From positions 186,001-250,000 of the forward strand of contig CBDFFN010000021.1 of assembly GCA_965246795.1 (NCBI GenBank): a stretch of 64,000 bases of DNA, written 5' to 3'. Numbering within the stretch: position 1 is the first letter of the stretch; every line of letters begins with the position of its first letter. Positions 16,816 through 25,884 of this stretch are shown here, piece after piece. The position numbers and the translations under genes were made by a program. Below the pieces are notes generated by a model, which was not told the origin of the DNA, made no database searches, and was given only the letters and a program-made list of their open reading frames with translations. The DNA comes from JAJXWB01 sp965246795. Its GTDB lineage: Bacteria > Pseudomonadota > Alphaproteobacteria > Rhizobiales > Beijerinckiaceae.

Positions 16816-19368
16816 TCAGACGGCGAGCGCCGCCAACGCGTCTTTTGCGCGAGCGACCTCTTCGAGCGTGTCGTCAGGCAGATCGCGCAGCGCTTCCATC
16901 AGTGCCACACACGCTTCTCCGGCGTCCGCGTCGGGCAACGCGGTGAAATCTATCGCCGCGCGCAATCGGAACGTCCGAGCGCCCTGCTCAATTGCGATGC
17001 TGATCGCCTTTCGCAGAGCATCTCTTGCAGCGGGCGCATCGCCGATTTGCAGGAGGATAGCCGCCCGCGTGCGAAACACTTCGGCATCGAACCAGTGTTC
17101 ACCACTCTCTTCGTAGCCCGCAATATAGCCATCGAGCATGACGAGACTTGACCGCGGATCGCGACGCGCTTCGATCGACGCCAGCATCGATTGCACCATT
17201 GGCAGGAAGCGCCCGACACCCTGCCCCTGGAAAAATGCGAGCGCGCCAAGCGCCTGCTTTTCCGCGCCTTCGTATTCGCCATCGTGAAAACGCAGCCAGC
17301 TCTCGAACAGGTCGACCCACGCCTGCCAGATCGGCGCTTTGAAGGTTGCACCGAAGCGCTGCATATCGCGCACAAGATTGCGCCCGCTGACGAGATCACC
17401 GCTGATCGCGTCGAATGAGAAACGATGACCGAAGACGAAGGCATTTGTCGGAAAATGCTTTGCAGCGACAGCATCGTTCACCGCTTCATCCGCCAGACAA
17501 AGTCCCGCGGCGCGCTCACCAAGCGGTGCGAGAGTCATCGCGAGATTGATCTTCGCTGCGGCGCGTTGTGCGACATTGTACTGGAACGCGATCTTGAGAT
17601 CGGGATCGGCGTCGCACAGCACGAGGGCCTGCTCGAGATGCGCGCGGGATGCCGCGAGTTTGCCGAAGAAAAACTCGGTTGTGCCGCACATGCGATGGCC
17701 GATACCGACCTCCGGCAGCGACGCGTGCTTCCGGGCGCTGTCGAGGAATGACGTCGCCCAGTTGCGCATCGTGGCGCCGGTGCCGGCCGTGATCGCGCCA
17801 GTCCAGAGCCCGTAGAGAATCCCGAACCGTGCTCGATTGTCCTTGATCGATCCGGCATAGGTGTTGGCGCGCTGGAACGCCGCGACAGTCTCAGGCGCGG
17901 CGAAACCGTGGATCGACACGAGCGCTTGTCCGAGAAGAATGTGCAATTTCAGAGCAGTCATCGTCGAAGCTTCGTTTTCGTCGATGACAAGCGCATCGAT
18001 GGCACGCTGGAACTGCGTTCGCGCCTCGACATAGGCCCACCGCCACAAAGCCGCCTCGCCGGCCTTCGTCCACCAGTCGCCCGCTTTCTCGGCGTCGCCG
18101 GCGACGTGCAGATGACGCGCCAGCGTTTCGGGCTCGCGCGTTCCGATCTCGGGAAATGTCTTCAGGATCGTGTCGGCGATATTTCGATGCACCACGCAAC
18201 GCCGGTCCGGGGAAAGGCTATCGTAGGCAGCATCCAGAACCAGCGCATGCCGGAAGGTGTAGATCGCGTTGTGAGACACGCCGCGTCGTGAGACGAGTTC
18301 TTCCTTCTCGAGCCGTTCGAGCGCCGTGCCGATTTCGTCGTCCGGCAGACCGCTCGCCGCCGTCACGAGATCTCGGGCGAACTCACGCCCGATCGCGGCA
18401 CCGATCTGTAAGACATCTTTCGCCGCGTCGAGCCGGTCGAGACGCGAAAGAAGCGATTCTTGCAGGCTCGCGGGGATCGCTGAGGTCTCCGTCGCAGACC
18501 CAATTTGATGAGTACTCGCGCGCAAAGCCTGCGCATCTCTCGCGGAACGGGTCAGCTCCTCCGCGAAGAGCGGAATGCCATCGCTTTTCGCGACAATGTC
18601 ATCGATGATTTCGGCCGAGAGCGGTGTCTCCGGTGTCATCGCCTCAATTATCGCGCGCACGGGCCGATGATCGAGACGGTCGAGCGGCAGCGTCGTCAGA
18701 TTGCCGCTGTGCGCGATGCGCAGAATAAACGGCGGTCGCGCGGTGATCAGCACGAGCACTGGACGTGTGCGGATGCTCGAGAGGAGACGACCCACAATCT
18801 CGCGCGATGTCGCATCGGCCCAATGCGCGTCTTCGAGCACGAGAAGAACCGGACGGCCGTCTTCCGACGCGGTCAAGACATCGCAAAGCGCGTCAAGCAT
18901 CAGACGGCGGCGCTCCGCCGGCGCAACGTCTGACGGTGGATACCGCGTACCTGTCGGGATTGTCAGAAATTCGGCGATCTGCGGCGCTGCGGCGCGCGCC
19001 ACCGGCCCGCGAAGTGCAAGGAACGCTTCGAGCGTTTCAAGTTTCGAAGTCGCAGCTTCATCGGCATTAATCCCCGCAGCCGTCGTGAGGCCCGATACAA
19101 AGGGATGGGCCGGGCTGTCGATGCCATGGGCCGCGCACTGGAATGTTAGCCGATAGTGCGGGCAGTTCGACATCTGCTCGGCGCACCAACGCGCGAGCCG
19201 CGACTTGCCGATGCCAGCCTCCCCAGTGAGAATCACGGTCTGGCCATGGCCGGATTTTGCGAGGGCGGCGCGCTCCGTCAGCACGGCACGCTCGTCCATC
19301 CGACCGAAGAAGGCCGATGCCGGTCCTTCGGGCATTTCCGAAGTCACGCGCTGCGTCTCACGCGTCAT
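16816..19368 (-). CDS. Large AAA-ATPase/TPR protein without an output domain
   Basis: An 850-residue cytoplasmic protein. An AAA/NACHT-like ATPase domain covers roughly residues 20-300 with Walker A GEAGIGKSRLARW and a Walker-B-like VLLVLEDAHWADATS. Helical TPR-like repeats fill the rest. The architecture matches MalT/LuxR-type ATPases and adenylate-cyclase-linked AAA proteins, but no cyclase is seen at the N-terminus and no HTH at the C-terminus (it ends in VARAKDALAALAV). It may sense a ligand or scaffold partners; the output is unknown. It is encoded opposite to the flanking catabolic genes. Confidence 0.8.
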   Translation of the reverse strand: MTRETQRVTSEMPEGPASAFFGRMDERAVLTERAALAKSGHGQTVILTGEAGIGKSRLARWCAEQMSNCPHYRLTFQCAAHGIDSPAHPFVSGLTTAAGINADEAATSKLETLEAFLALRGPVARAAAPQIAEFLTIPTGTRYPPSDVAPAERRRLMLDALCDVLTASEDGRPVLLVLEDAHWADATSREIVGRLLSSIRTRPVLVLITARPPFILRIAHSGNLTTLPLDRLDHRPVRAIIEAMTPETPLSAEIIDDIVAKSDGIPLFAEELTRSARDAQALRASTHQIGSATETSAIPASLQESLLSRLDRLDAAKDVLQIGAAIGREFARDLVTAASGLPDDEIGTALERLEKEELVSRRGVSHNAIYTFRHALVLDAAYDSLSPDRRCVVHRNIADTILKTFPEIGTREPETLARHLHVAGDAEKAGDWWTKAGEAALWRWAYVEARTQFQRAIDALVIDENEASTMTALKLHILLGQALVSIHGFAAPETVAAFQRANTYAGSIKDNRARFGILYGLWTGAITAGTGATMRNWATSFLDSARKHASLPEVGIGHRMCGTTEFFFGKLAASRAHLEQALVLCDADPDLKIAFQYNVAQRAAAKINLAMTLAPLGERAAGLCLADEAVNDAVAAKHFPTNAFVFGHRFSFDAISGDLVSGRNLVRDMQRFGATFKAPIWQAWVDLFESWLRFHDGEYEGAEKQALGALAFFQGQGVGRFLPMVQSMLASIEARRDPRSSLVMLDGYIAGYEESGEHWFDAEVFRTRAAILLQIGDAPAARDALRKAISIAIEQGARTFRLRAAIDFTALPDADAGEACVALMEALRDLPDDTLEEVARAKDALAALAV

Positions 19369-19461
19369 ATCGATGAGCCAACCAGGCCACGACGGTCACA
19401 CCGCCGTTTCGCCGATGCGGCGCGAGGTGTAAGCAAGGGCTCCGGAAATTGGGGTCGGAAC

Positions 19462-19932
19462 ATGAAGGGAGCCACTGAGCTCTTGACGACTTTCTGCGAT
19501 GCGGTGGAGCGCCGTGACGGCGCAAGCTTTGCACGCTTGTTCACCGAGGACGGTGTCTATCACGACGTGTTCTACGGCGCATTCGAAGGTCGTGCGAAAA
19601 TCGCAAAAATGATCGACGAGGAATTCTACCGCACGGCGCAGGATTTCTGCTGGCGCATGCATGATCCGGTCAGCGACGGACGCACGCTCTATGCCCGCTA
19701 CACGTTCAGCTACACGAGCACGCTGCCAGAGGCCGCGGGCAAACGCGTCGCGTTCGAGGGCGTTGCCATCCTGACATTGCGCGACGGGCAGATCGAAAAC
19801 TATCGCGAAGTCGCCAATACCGGCCCGGCGCTTGTCGCTCTCGGCTTCGCGCCGGCGCGCGTCTGCCGCATCCTCGAGAAAGAGAATCTGGCGTTGCAGG
19901 CGCGGCCCGAAATGGCGCAGCACGCCGCGTGA
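19462..19932 (+). CDS. SnoaL/NTF2-like fold protein
   Basis: A 156-residue protein of the nuclear transport factor 2 fold. It begins with the usual helix MKGATELLTTFCDAVERRDGASFARLFTEDGVYHD and ends in a curved sheet (GVAILTLRDGQIENYREVAN). SnoaL-like proteins act as small-molecule isomerases, hydrolases or dehydratases, or only bind ligands. The ATG at 19462 is preceded by a GG-rich stretch. The frame is open upstream but overlaps the divergent AAA gene. Its last codons overlap the next gene by 4 bp, so it belongs to the same operon. Confidence 0.8.
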   Translation: MKGATELLTTFCDAVERRDGASFARLFTEDGVYHDVFYGAFEGRAKIAKMIDEEFYRTAQDFCWRMHDPVSDGRTLYARYTFSYTSTLPEAAGKRVAFEGVAILTLRDGQIENYREVANTGPALVALGFAPARVCRILEKENLALQARPEMAQHAA

Positions 19933-21203
19933 GCACCGTTTCGCAAGTATCCGCAGCGCGGGCGATGACGCGCCTCGATCTGCTCGCGCATTTTTCGGAC
20001 GACAAGGCGTGCCTCACACGCTTGTTTCTCACGCCTGCGCACAAGATGGCGGCGCTGCAGGTGAAGACGTGGATGGAGGAGGCGGGAATGATTGCCCGCA
20101 TCGATGCCGTCGGCAACGTGTCCGGCCACTACGAAGGCACCGATCCCCGCGCGCCGGCGCTGATCATCGGCTCGCATATCGACACCGTGCGGGACGCGGG
20201 AAAATACGACGGCTGCCTCGGCGTCATCGCCGGCATCGAGGCAATCGCCCGGATCAACGCGAAAGGTCGTCGTCTCCCCTTCCCGATCCAGGTCGTCGCT
20301 TTCGGCGACGAGGAAGGCGTGCGCTTTCCCGTGACGCTGACGGGGTCGAAGGCGATCAGCGGCACCCTCGATTCACGCGCGCTCAACGCACGCGACAATG
20401 ACGGCATGCGAATGCGCGATGCGCTGGCGGCCTTCGGCGCGCCGCCCGATCCCGCCAAAGTCTCGCGTGCGAAAGGGTCCGTGCGTGCTTATCTCGAAGT
20501 GCATATCGAGCAAGGGCCGGTGCTCGAAGATCGCGGCCTGCCAGTCGGCATCGTCACCGCAATCGCAGGCGCCACGCGCGCCACGATTCGCGTCACGGGT
20601 TCGCCCGGACATGTCGGCACAGTGCCGATGGCGCTACGCCGCGACGCCGGCGCAGCCGCCGCCGAGATGGCACTCGCCGTAGAGCGCGTATCGGCGCGTG
20701 CAGAGGGCCTGCTTGCGACCGTTGGCACATTTGCGTTGAAGCCGGGCGCCGTGAACGTCATTCCCGGCGAGGCAGTTTTTACCATCGACATGCGCAGCGG
20801 CGACGATACGCTCCGGACCCGCACGTTGCAGGGATTGCGCGAAGAATTCGACATGATCGCGACAAGGCGGGGCGTCGGTGTCGGCATCGACATCGGCTAT
20901 GAGCAGGCGGCGGCACAATGTGACGCGGGCCTGGTTGATCTCTGGGCGCAAGCGATGGTCTCGCGAGACATGAAACCGTTCCACCTCGCGAGCGGCGCAG
21001 GCCATGACGGACTCGCGATGATCGCGCTGTGCCCGATCGCGATGCTGTTTGTGCGCTGTCGCGGCGGTATCAGCCATAGTCCCGAAGAGGCGGTCGATGA
21101 AGCCGACGTCGCCTTCGCGATCGACGTGCTGGTCGACGTCATTGGCGGTATGGCGGATGCAGCGCCAGCGGAACGCGCGGACGCAAGGGAACACAGCCTG
21201 TGA
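19929..21203 (+). CDS. Allantoate/N-carbamoyl-amino-acid amidohydrolase (M20 family)
   Basis: A 424-residue HyuC/AllC-type metalloenzyme. Metal-ligand segments are GSHIDTVRDAGKYDGCLGVIAGIEAI near residue 80, GDEEGVRFPVTLTGSKAISG near residue 118, EVHIEQGPVLE near residue 190 and SGAGHDGLAMIA near residue 355. It should hydrolyse a ureido or carbamoyl group, releasing ammonia and carbon dioxide. GTG at 19929 overlaps the previous stop, and the gene overlaps the next by 4 bp. Allantoate versus carbamoyl-beta-alanine or other substrates cannot be separated by eye. Confidence 0.88.
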   Translation: MSTVSQVSAARAMTRLDLLAHFSDDKACLTRLFLTPAHKMAALQVKTWMEEAGMIARIDAVGNVSGHYEGTDPRAPALIIGSHIDTVRDAGKYDGCLGVIAGIEAIARINAKGRRLPFPIQVVAFGDEEGVRFPVTLTGSKAISGTLDSRALNARDNDGMRMRDALAAFGAPPDPAKVSRAKGSVRAYLEVHIEQGPVLEDRGLPVGIVTAIAGATRATIRVTGSPGHVGTVPMALRRDAGAAAAEMALAVERVSARAEGLLATVGTFALKPGAVNVIPGEAVFTIDMRSGDDTLRTRTLQGLREEFDMIATRRGVGVGIDIGYEQAAAQCDAGLVDLWAQAMVSRDMKPFHLASGAGHDGLAMIALCPIAMLFVRCRGGISHSPEEAVDEADVAFAIDVLVDVIGGMADAAPAERADAREHSL

Positions 21204-22444
21204 CATCAGCCGCCAAACACGATGCAGAGACGTCGATCCGCGACTTCCTTCGGAAAGAGGAAGACGCGCAGGTTAAGTTTCTCGCTGAACTCGTGCGTGT
21301 GCCGTCCGACAATCCCCCCGGCGATTGCGAGGCGCATGCGTTGCGCGCGGCGACGCTTCTCGAATCGCTAGGCTTCACGGTCGAGCGGCATCGCGTGCCC
21401 GACGCCGAGGTCCGCGCGCACGGAATGATCAGCGCCACCAATCTGGTCGTGCGCAAGAGATTCGGCGACGGGCCGGTGATTGCGCTGAACGCACATGGCG
21501 ATGTCGTCCCGCCAGGCGAAGGTTGGACCGCCGATCCCTATGGCGCGACCATGTCCGATGGATGGATGACGGGCCGCGGCGTCGCCGTCTCGAAATCGGA
21601 CTTCGCCACCTACGCTTACGCGCTGCTAGCGCTCGCGCAGAGCGGCGCGCCGCTCAAGGGTACGATCGAGCTGCATCTGACGTACGACGAGGAGACGGGC
21701 GGCGAGATCGGCCCTGCTCTTTTGCTTCGCGAGGGAATCAGCAAGCCCGACTACGTGATCTGCGCCGGCTTCTCTTACGCCGTCGTCGTGGCGCACAATG
21801 GCTGCCTGCATCTCGAGGCCGAAATTCTCGGCCGCTCGGCGCATGCCGCCATGCCATTCACGGGCGTCGATGCGCTGGAATCTGCGACTCGCGCGCTTGC
21901 CGCGCTCTATGCACTTCGCGCCAAATTGCAGGCTACGGTCTCGGCGACACCGGGCATCGGTAGTCCGCAAATCACGGTTGGGCTGATCAAGGGTGGGATC
22001 AACACGAACGTTGTCCCGGATCGTGTGACGCTCCGGATTGATCGCCGACTGATCCCGGAAGAGAGCGCCAGCAAAGTCGAGGCGGACCTCCGCTCCACAA
22101 TCGAATCGGCGGTCGCCGAAATCCCCGGCGCGCACGTCAATTTTACGCGCGTCCTGTTGGCGCGGCCCCTCGTCGCGATGGCAGAGGGCACGAAACTGGC
22201 GGACACATTGTGCGCCCGCGCGAGCGAAGTGCTCGGTGTTCCCGTCGCGGCGAACGGCGTGCCGCTCTACACTGACGCACGGCACTACGCGGAGGCAGGC
22301 ATTCCGGTGGTTCTCTACGGCGCCGGTCCACGCACGATCGAGGAAGCGAATGCCCACCGCGCCAACGAGCGTCTGCCGCTGGCCGATCTGCACGCTGCGA
22401 CGCAGGTCATCGCGCTTGCGCTGCTGGACATGCTGACCGAGTAA
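21200..22444 (+). CDS. M20-family metallopeptidase/deacylase (ArgE/DapE-like)
   Basis: A 414-residue di-zinc amidohydrolase. Ligand motifs are NAHGDVVPPGEGW near residue 95, TGRGVAVSKSDFATYAYA near residue 130 (with the AVSKSDF variant in place of the usual ADMKGG), and TYDEETGGEIGP near residue 165 with the catalytic glutamate pair. Family members deacylate N-acyl amino acids or N-formylated compounds. It starts with GTG inside the upstream stop (GTGA) and ends the catabolic run; a strong terminator follows about 50 bp later. It probably works with the amidohydrolase before it on the same substrate class. Confidence 0.87.
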   Translation: MTSAAKHDAETSIRDFLRKEEDAQVKFLAELVRVPSDNPPGDCEAHALRAATLLESLGFTVERHRVPDAEVRAHGMISATNLVVRKRFGDGPVIALNAHGDVVPPGEGWTADPYGATMSDGWMTGRGVAVSKSDFATYAYALLALAQSGAPLKGTIELHLTYDEETGGEIGPALLLREGISKPDYVICAGFSYAVVVAHNGCLHLEAEILGRSAHAAMPFTGVDALESATRALAALYALRAKLQATVSATPGIGSPQITVGLIKGGINTNVVPDRVTLRIDRRLIPEESASKVEADLRSTIESAVAEIPGAHVNFTRVLLARPLVAMAEGTKLADTLCARASEVLGVPVAANGVPLYTDARHYAEAGIPVVLYGAGPRTIEEANAHRANERLPLADLHAATQVIALALLDMLTE

Positions 22445-22491
22445 CCGGTTCGTTCGCGCGTCGGACGCGCAACATCGATCTTCGCCAAATA

Positions 22492-22527
22492 AAAAAGGCT
22501 CCGAAGCATCCGCATCGGAGCCTTTTT
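22492..22527 (+). terminator. Rho-independent terminator after the M20 gene
   Basis: A 13-bp perfect stem AAAAAGGCTCCGA / TCGGAGCCTTTTT encloses a 10-nt loop and ends in a T run. It lies about 50 bp past the M20 stop and can terminate that transcript; the A-rich 5' side would let it also work for minus-strand transcription. Confidence 0.9.
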
Positions 22528-22567
22528 ATTCCGCACCGGAAAATGCGTAGCGAATTGCAGACAACAA

Positions 22568-22597
22568 AAAACCCCGGAGCTTTCGCTCCGGGGTTTT
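22568..22597 (-). terminator. Rho-independent terminator of the porin gene
   Basis: A 13-bp stem AAAACCCCGGAGC / GCTCCGGGGTTTT closes a TTTC loop. Read on the minus strand it is followed by a T tract, 25 bp beyond the porin stop. It works back-to-back with the neighbouring hairpin to insulate convergent genes. Confidence 0.9.
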
Positions 22598-22621
22598 CTC
22601 GTTGCGGCTCTGATTAAGAGA

Positions 22622-24271
22622 TCAGAAGGCGCGGATCATGCGGATCGAGCCGAGGTACTGCTTCGTCGTACCCTGGTAGCCCGGCAGGCCGAGCGTGCGG
22701 AGGATGAAGTCCGGCGCAAGGCCGAACTGCCGCGGCGACATGTACTGGGCGTAGGCAAATTCCGCACCGATGTCGAAGTTCTTGATCGGCGTCCACACGA
22801 GGTTGGTGCCGACACGGAACTGGCGGAAGTTGTTGATGCCCGAGGTGAAGAGCGAGCCGCTACCCGTCGTACCCGAGAATGGGTTGATCGGAGTATTCGA
22901 CGCGCCGGAGTACGTCACCTGATAGTAACCGCCGAACACGCCGGAGCTGACCGTCGGAGTCCAGTAGTGCTTGTAGGCGCCTACGAAGGCAAAGCCGCGA
23001 GAAACGTCGCAGGTGCCCGTGTAGTTGAACACGCAGTCGTTGTCCGCGATGCCGGTCCAGCCGGGCGCGTTGGTCGAGCGCGTGATGCCGACGCCGTAAG
23101 CCGCCGTGCCGTTGAGGCCACCGACGAACGCCAGGTTGTTACCCTGCACGTAGCCGATCGCACCGCGAGCGTAGGTCGCCTGCAGCCAGAGCTTGTCGCC
23201 AGGAGCGACCATGTCCATGTTGAACTGGACACCGCCCTGAACGGCGAAGCCGATCTTGGAGGCCGAGACAACCGGCTGAGCGTAGGTCGTCTGCGCTGCC
23301 GTGATGACAGCCGACGTCGCCGGGTAGAGATGCGCCTGGATGTTGTGGATCGCACCGGAGACCTGCACCGCACCCCAGGGCTGATCCCAGCGCACGTTTG
23401 CGACGATTTCCGGCATCACGACACGGCCGAGGCCAGCCGCGACGTTGCCAGTCGCGCCGAACGCCGTGGCGGCACCCGGCGCAATGCCGGACACGTTCGC
23501 GACGTTGATCACGCTGGCCACGGGCCCACGGCGGGAGACCGGGTCTTCCATCGAGGCCGTGATCGACCAGCCACCGCCAGCCGTATAGGTGTAAGCCGCG
23601 GCCCACACGGTGGAGTTCGAACCCCACAGACCGGCGTAGTTGATGGCGTCTGCGTAGAAGTCGAAGAACGACTGAACGCGACCGGCCGTGATACCGGCGA
23701 ACTGGATGAAGCCCTTGTTCAGGAACACCAGTTCGCGGTTGATCGTCGGACCCGCCGTCAGGTTGAAGGAGTTGATGCCGATCGAGGAAGCGAGCGAACC
23801 CGTCTGGCCGTAGTTCGCGCCGGCGCCGAAGTTGGCGTCGAGACGGACGAACGAGCGGACCGTGCCGAAGGGCGACTGCGTACGCGCATCGAGTTCGATG
23901 CGGCCCGTCGCGCTGAAGCCGAAGATGTCGCGCGCATTGTTCGACACGTAGTTGCCAGCGCCCGGGAGATAACCGGCGAGACCCGTGGCGTTGCCGCCGA
24001 TGGTCAGCGCGGTGATCGGAGCGCCGACCGACGGCGTCACGCGGTAGAGGCCGCTATCCGGCTGGATGCCGAACTGAGCAAGGACGAAGCCACCGACGCG
24101 AAGGCAGGTATCCGAACCCGGAATGTAGAAGAAGCCCGCGCCGTAGGCGTCGCAGACACGAACGTATTGAACAGGTGCAGCCTTCCGCGTGGGAAGATCG
24201 GCAGCCTGGGCAGCCACGACCGACACGAGGCCGGCGGCGGAACCAAGAAGAAGGCTCTTTACGAGCTTCAT
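22622..24271 (-). CDS. Alphaproteobacterial outer-membrane porin (Porin_2 family)
   Basis: A 549-residue outer-membrane beta-barrel. The signal peptide MKLVKSLLLGSAAGLVSVVAAQAADLPTRKA is followed by the family signature VQYVRVCDAYGAGFFYIPGSDTCLRVGGFV, with two cysteines around residues 40-57. The strands carry GRIELDARTQSPFGTVRSF and a C-terminal VWTPIKNFDIGAEFAYAQY before a terminal RMIRAF ending in Phe. This family forms general diffusion pores in Rhizobiales and is a strong taxonomic pointer. It has its own terminator and a long untranslated leader region, consistent with a highly expressed single gene. Confidence 0.95.
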   Translation of the reverse strand: MKLVKSLLLGSAAGLVSVVAAQAADLPTRKAAPVQYVRVCDAYGAGFFYIPGSDTCLRVGGFVLAQFGIQPDSGLYRVTPSVGAPITALTIGGNATGLAGYLPGAGNYVSNNARDIFGFSATGRIELDARTQSPFGTVRSFVRLDANFGAGANYGQTGSLASSIGINSFNLTAGPTINRELVFLNKGFIQFAGITAGRVQSFFDFYADAINYAGLWGSNSTVWAAAYTYTAGGGWSITASMEDPVSRRGPVASVINVANVSGIAPGAATAFGATGNVAAGLGRVVMPEIVANVRWDQPWGAVQVSGAIHNIQAHLYPATSAVITAAQTTYAQPVVSASKIGFAVQGGVQFNMDMVAPGDKLWLQATYARGAIGYVQGNNLAFVGGLNGTAAYGVGITRSTNAPGWTGIADNDCVFNYTGTCDVSRGFAFVGAYKHYWTPTVSSGVFGGYYQVTYSGASNTPINPFSGTTGSGSLFTSGINNFRQFRVGTNLVWTPIKNFDIGAEFAYAQYMSPRQFGLAPDFILRTLGLPGYQGTTKQYLGSIRMIRAF

Positions 24272-25313
24272 AAGTTACCTCCAGAAAAAGTTGACCCATA
24301 TGAGACTAGGTGTCGAACCTGTTTCGCGGCGGTGCCGCGGACCGATCCTCTGCCTCATCCCCTCCAGAACTTTGGGTGCCCGGAGAGTTGAGCCCGGCCA
24401 CACATCCCTTAGCAGCCGGGCTTTGTCCCGGGCGCTGATTGGAATTTAGCTGCACGCTTCCGCCCACAAAAACGAAAAGTGACGCTTCGGGAGCGGTTTT
24501 GCCGCTTTGCGGCCACCCTGTTGCAAAGACGTCACGTTGGGACGCCTCCAAACTGCGGATTGAGGGCGTAAACCAGATGACCGCCCTGTTTTAAAGCGGA
24601 GCGACGGAGCGAAGGAGGCGAATTCGCCATACAACAGTTGGCGACCCTGGGTGTTCGAAGGCGATTCTCGTTAGTCCGAGGCAGGCTGTCCGAGCAGTTG
24701 AACGGCGAACGACGAGGTCCGCCTAGGCAGGCATCTGGCCGATGCACGGAAGACGTGGCTCGCCAGGCCGGATCCAAACCATTCGCGCAAAACCGGCCGG
24801 GTCGGTTCCGGCAAAGGTCCAGCCGACCGACCTGTAAGCGAAGCTGCTGCGGATCGGCATGAAGAGCGTCGGCGTGGCCAGAGGCGCCGATGCGGGGGGA
24901 TTTTGACGAAAGCCCATCGGAATTGTGCCGCATGTGCCGAATCGATTTTGGTTCGGCGATGAAAGTTTGCGCGTCCAAAGGATCACGCAAGCGTTAAGAA
25001 CTTCTTTACCGAGACTGCAAAAGCCACGCTTACGTACGTCATGTCCTTCGCAGATCGTTCAAGCCGATAGCGTTCGGTCTCGTATCTGGGATCGTCGTCA
25101 GCCGGCGCAAGGCTCACGTGTACGACTGTCTAAAGTTTGTGAGCAGCCAAGTGCCGAAGCGATGCTGGCTAGACCGATCTTGTCTCCACAGCGTCGTCAC
25201 AAGAATGTCGTAGCGACAGCCAGACTCATACGCAGAAGATATAGAGCAGCCGCATCCAATAAGAGGGAGAGATGTCGGAACGGTCTGAGAATGCCTTGCC
25301 AAAGTCGGCCGAC
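24272..25313. other. Long non-coding gap between porin and island edge
   Basis: About 1 kb with no convincing gene; the open frames have no start signal or family-like sequence. A possible hairpin AGCCCGGC / GCCGGGCT (24391-24398 with 24415-24422) lies upstream of the porin start and could fold in its leader. The 24.5-25.3 kb part may be degraded sequence outside the island. Confidence 0.5.
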
Positions 25314-25329
25314 GATGGCGGAGACGGAG
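25314..25329. repeat. Left attachment-site repeat (16 bp)
   Basis: GATGGCGGAGACGGAG is an exact copy of the sequence at the 3' end (CCA, discriminator and acceptor arm) of the tRNA-Ser at 48.7 kb, in the same orientation. It marks the end of the island far from the tRNA. Confidence 0.75.
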
Positions 25330-25450
25330 TCCGCCAACTTGATTTCCGCAGACGTTCACTGCCGTCCTTCTCTCCCGTGTAAAAACAGTGATTTGCTCGA
25401 TTACCTGCCTTACTTTGTTCGCTGACGTTCTCTAACATCCGCGTCGGAAG

Positions 25451-25471
25451 TTGGGGTAAAAGTTGGGGTGC
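25451..25471. repeat. Left tandem GTTGGGGT motif (putative integrase arm site)
   Basis: Two copies of GTTGGGGT separated by AAAA, followed by G, lie 5 bp before the integrase GTG. The identical 21-bp string recurs at 48653-48673 near the other end. Paired G-rich repeats of this kind beside P4-type integrases are commonly read as arm-type binding sites; that role is inferred here. Confidence 0.6.
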
Positions 25472-25475
25472 CGAC

Positions 25476-25884
25476 GTGGCGCGAGCGGTGAAGCGGCTTT
25501 CGGACAGAACAGTAAGGACGGTCGCTAAGCCCGGTCGGCATGCGGATGGCGATGGTCTCTATCTCGTCGTCGAGCCATCCAGCGCGAAGCGATGGCTCTT
25601 CCTGTTTCGTTGGCAGGGTAAGCTGAAGGAGATGGGCCTCGGCGGCTTGTCGGGAGTCACGCTCGCGGAGGCACGCCGGCTTGCAGACAATGCTCGGCGG
25701 ACGCTGGCTGCTGGTGAAAACCCGATTGATGCTCGCCGCGAGGCGCGGGCCGCCGAGAAGGGCAGGCTCACCTTCGGGGCGGTGGCTGACGACATTGTCG
25801 CAAGCCTGTCCGAGGGCTTTCGTAGCCCGAAGCACCGGCAGCAGTGGCGGAACACGCTCGCGACCTACGCGGCGCCGATCTGTT
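25476..25884 (+). pseudogene. Truncated P4-type tyrosine integrase (N-terminal part)
   Basis: About the first 135 residues of a DUF4102-type integrase are intact: MARAVKRLSDRTVRTVAKPGRHADGDGLYL, then WLFLFRWQGKLKEMGLGGLSGVTLAEARRLADNARRTLAAGENPID and HRQQWRNTLATYA. These cover the arm-binding domain and the start of the core-binding domain. The sequence then stops matching, and the catalytic domain with its R-H-R-Y residues is absent. From about 25885 a different frame encodes a phage-like protein, so a deletion joined the two. The protein should have no recombinase activity. Confidence 0.85.

Noticed and set aside
24925..25425. 166-residue plus-strand frame at the island edge
   Set aside because: Arg/Ser/Cys-rich, no start signal, and it runs through the attachment repeat.
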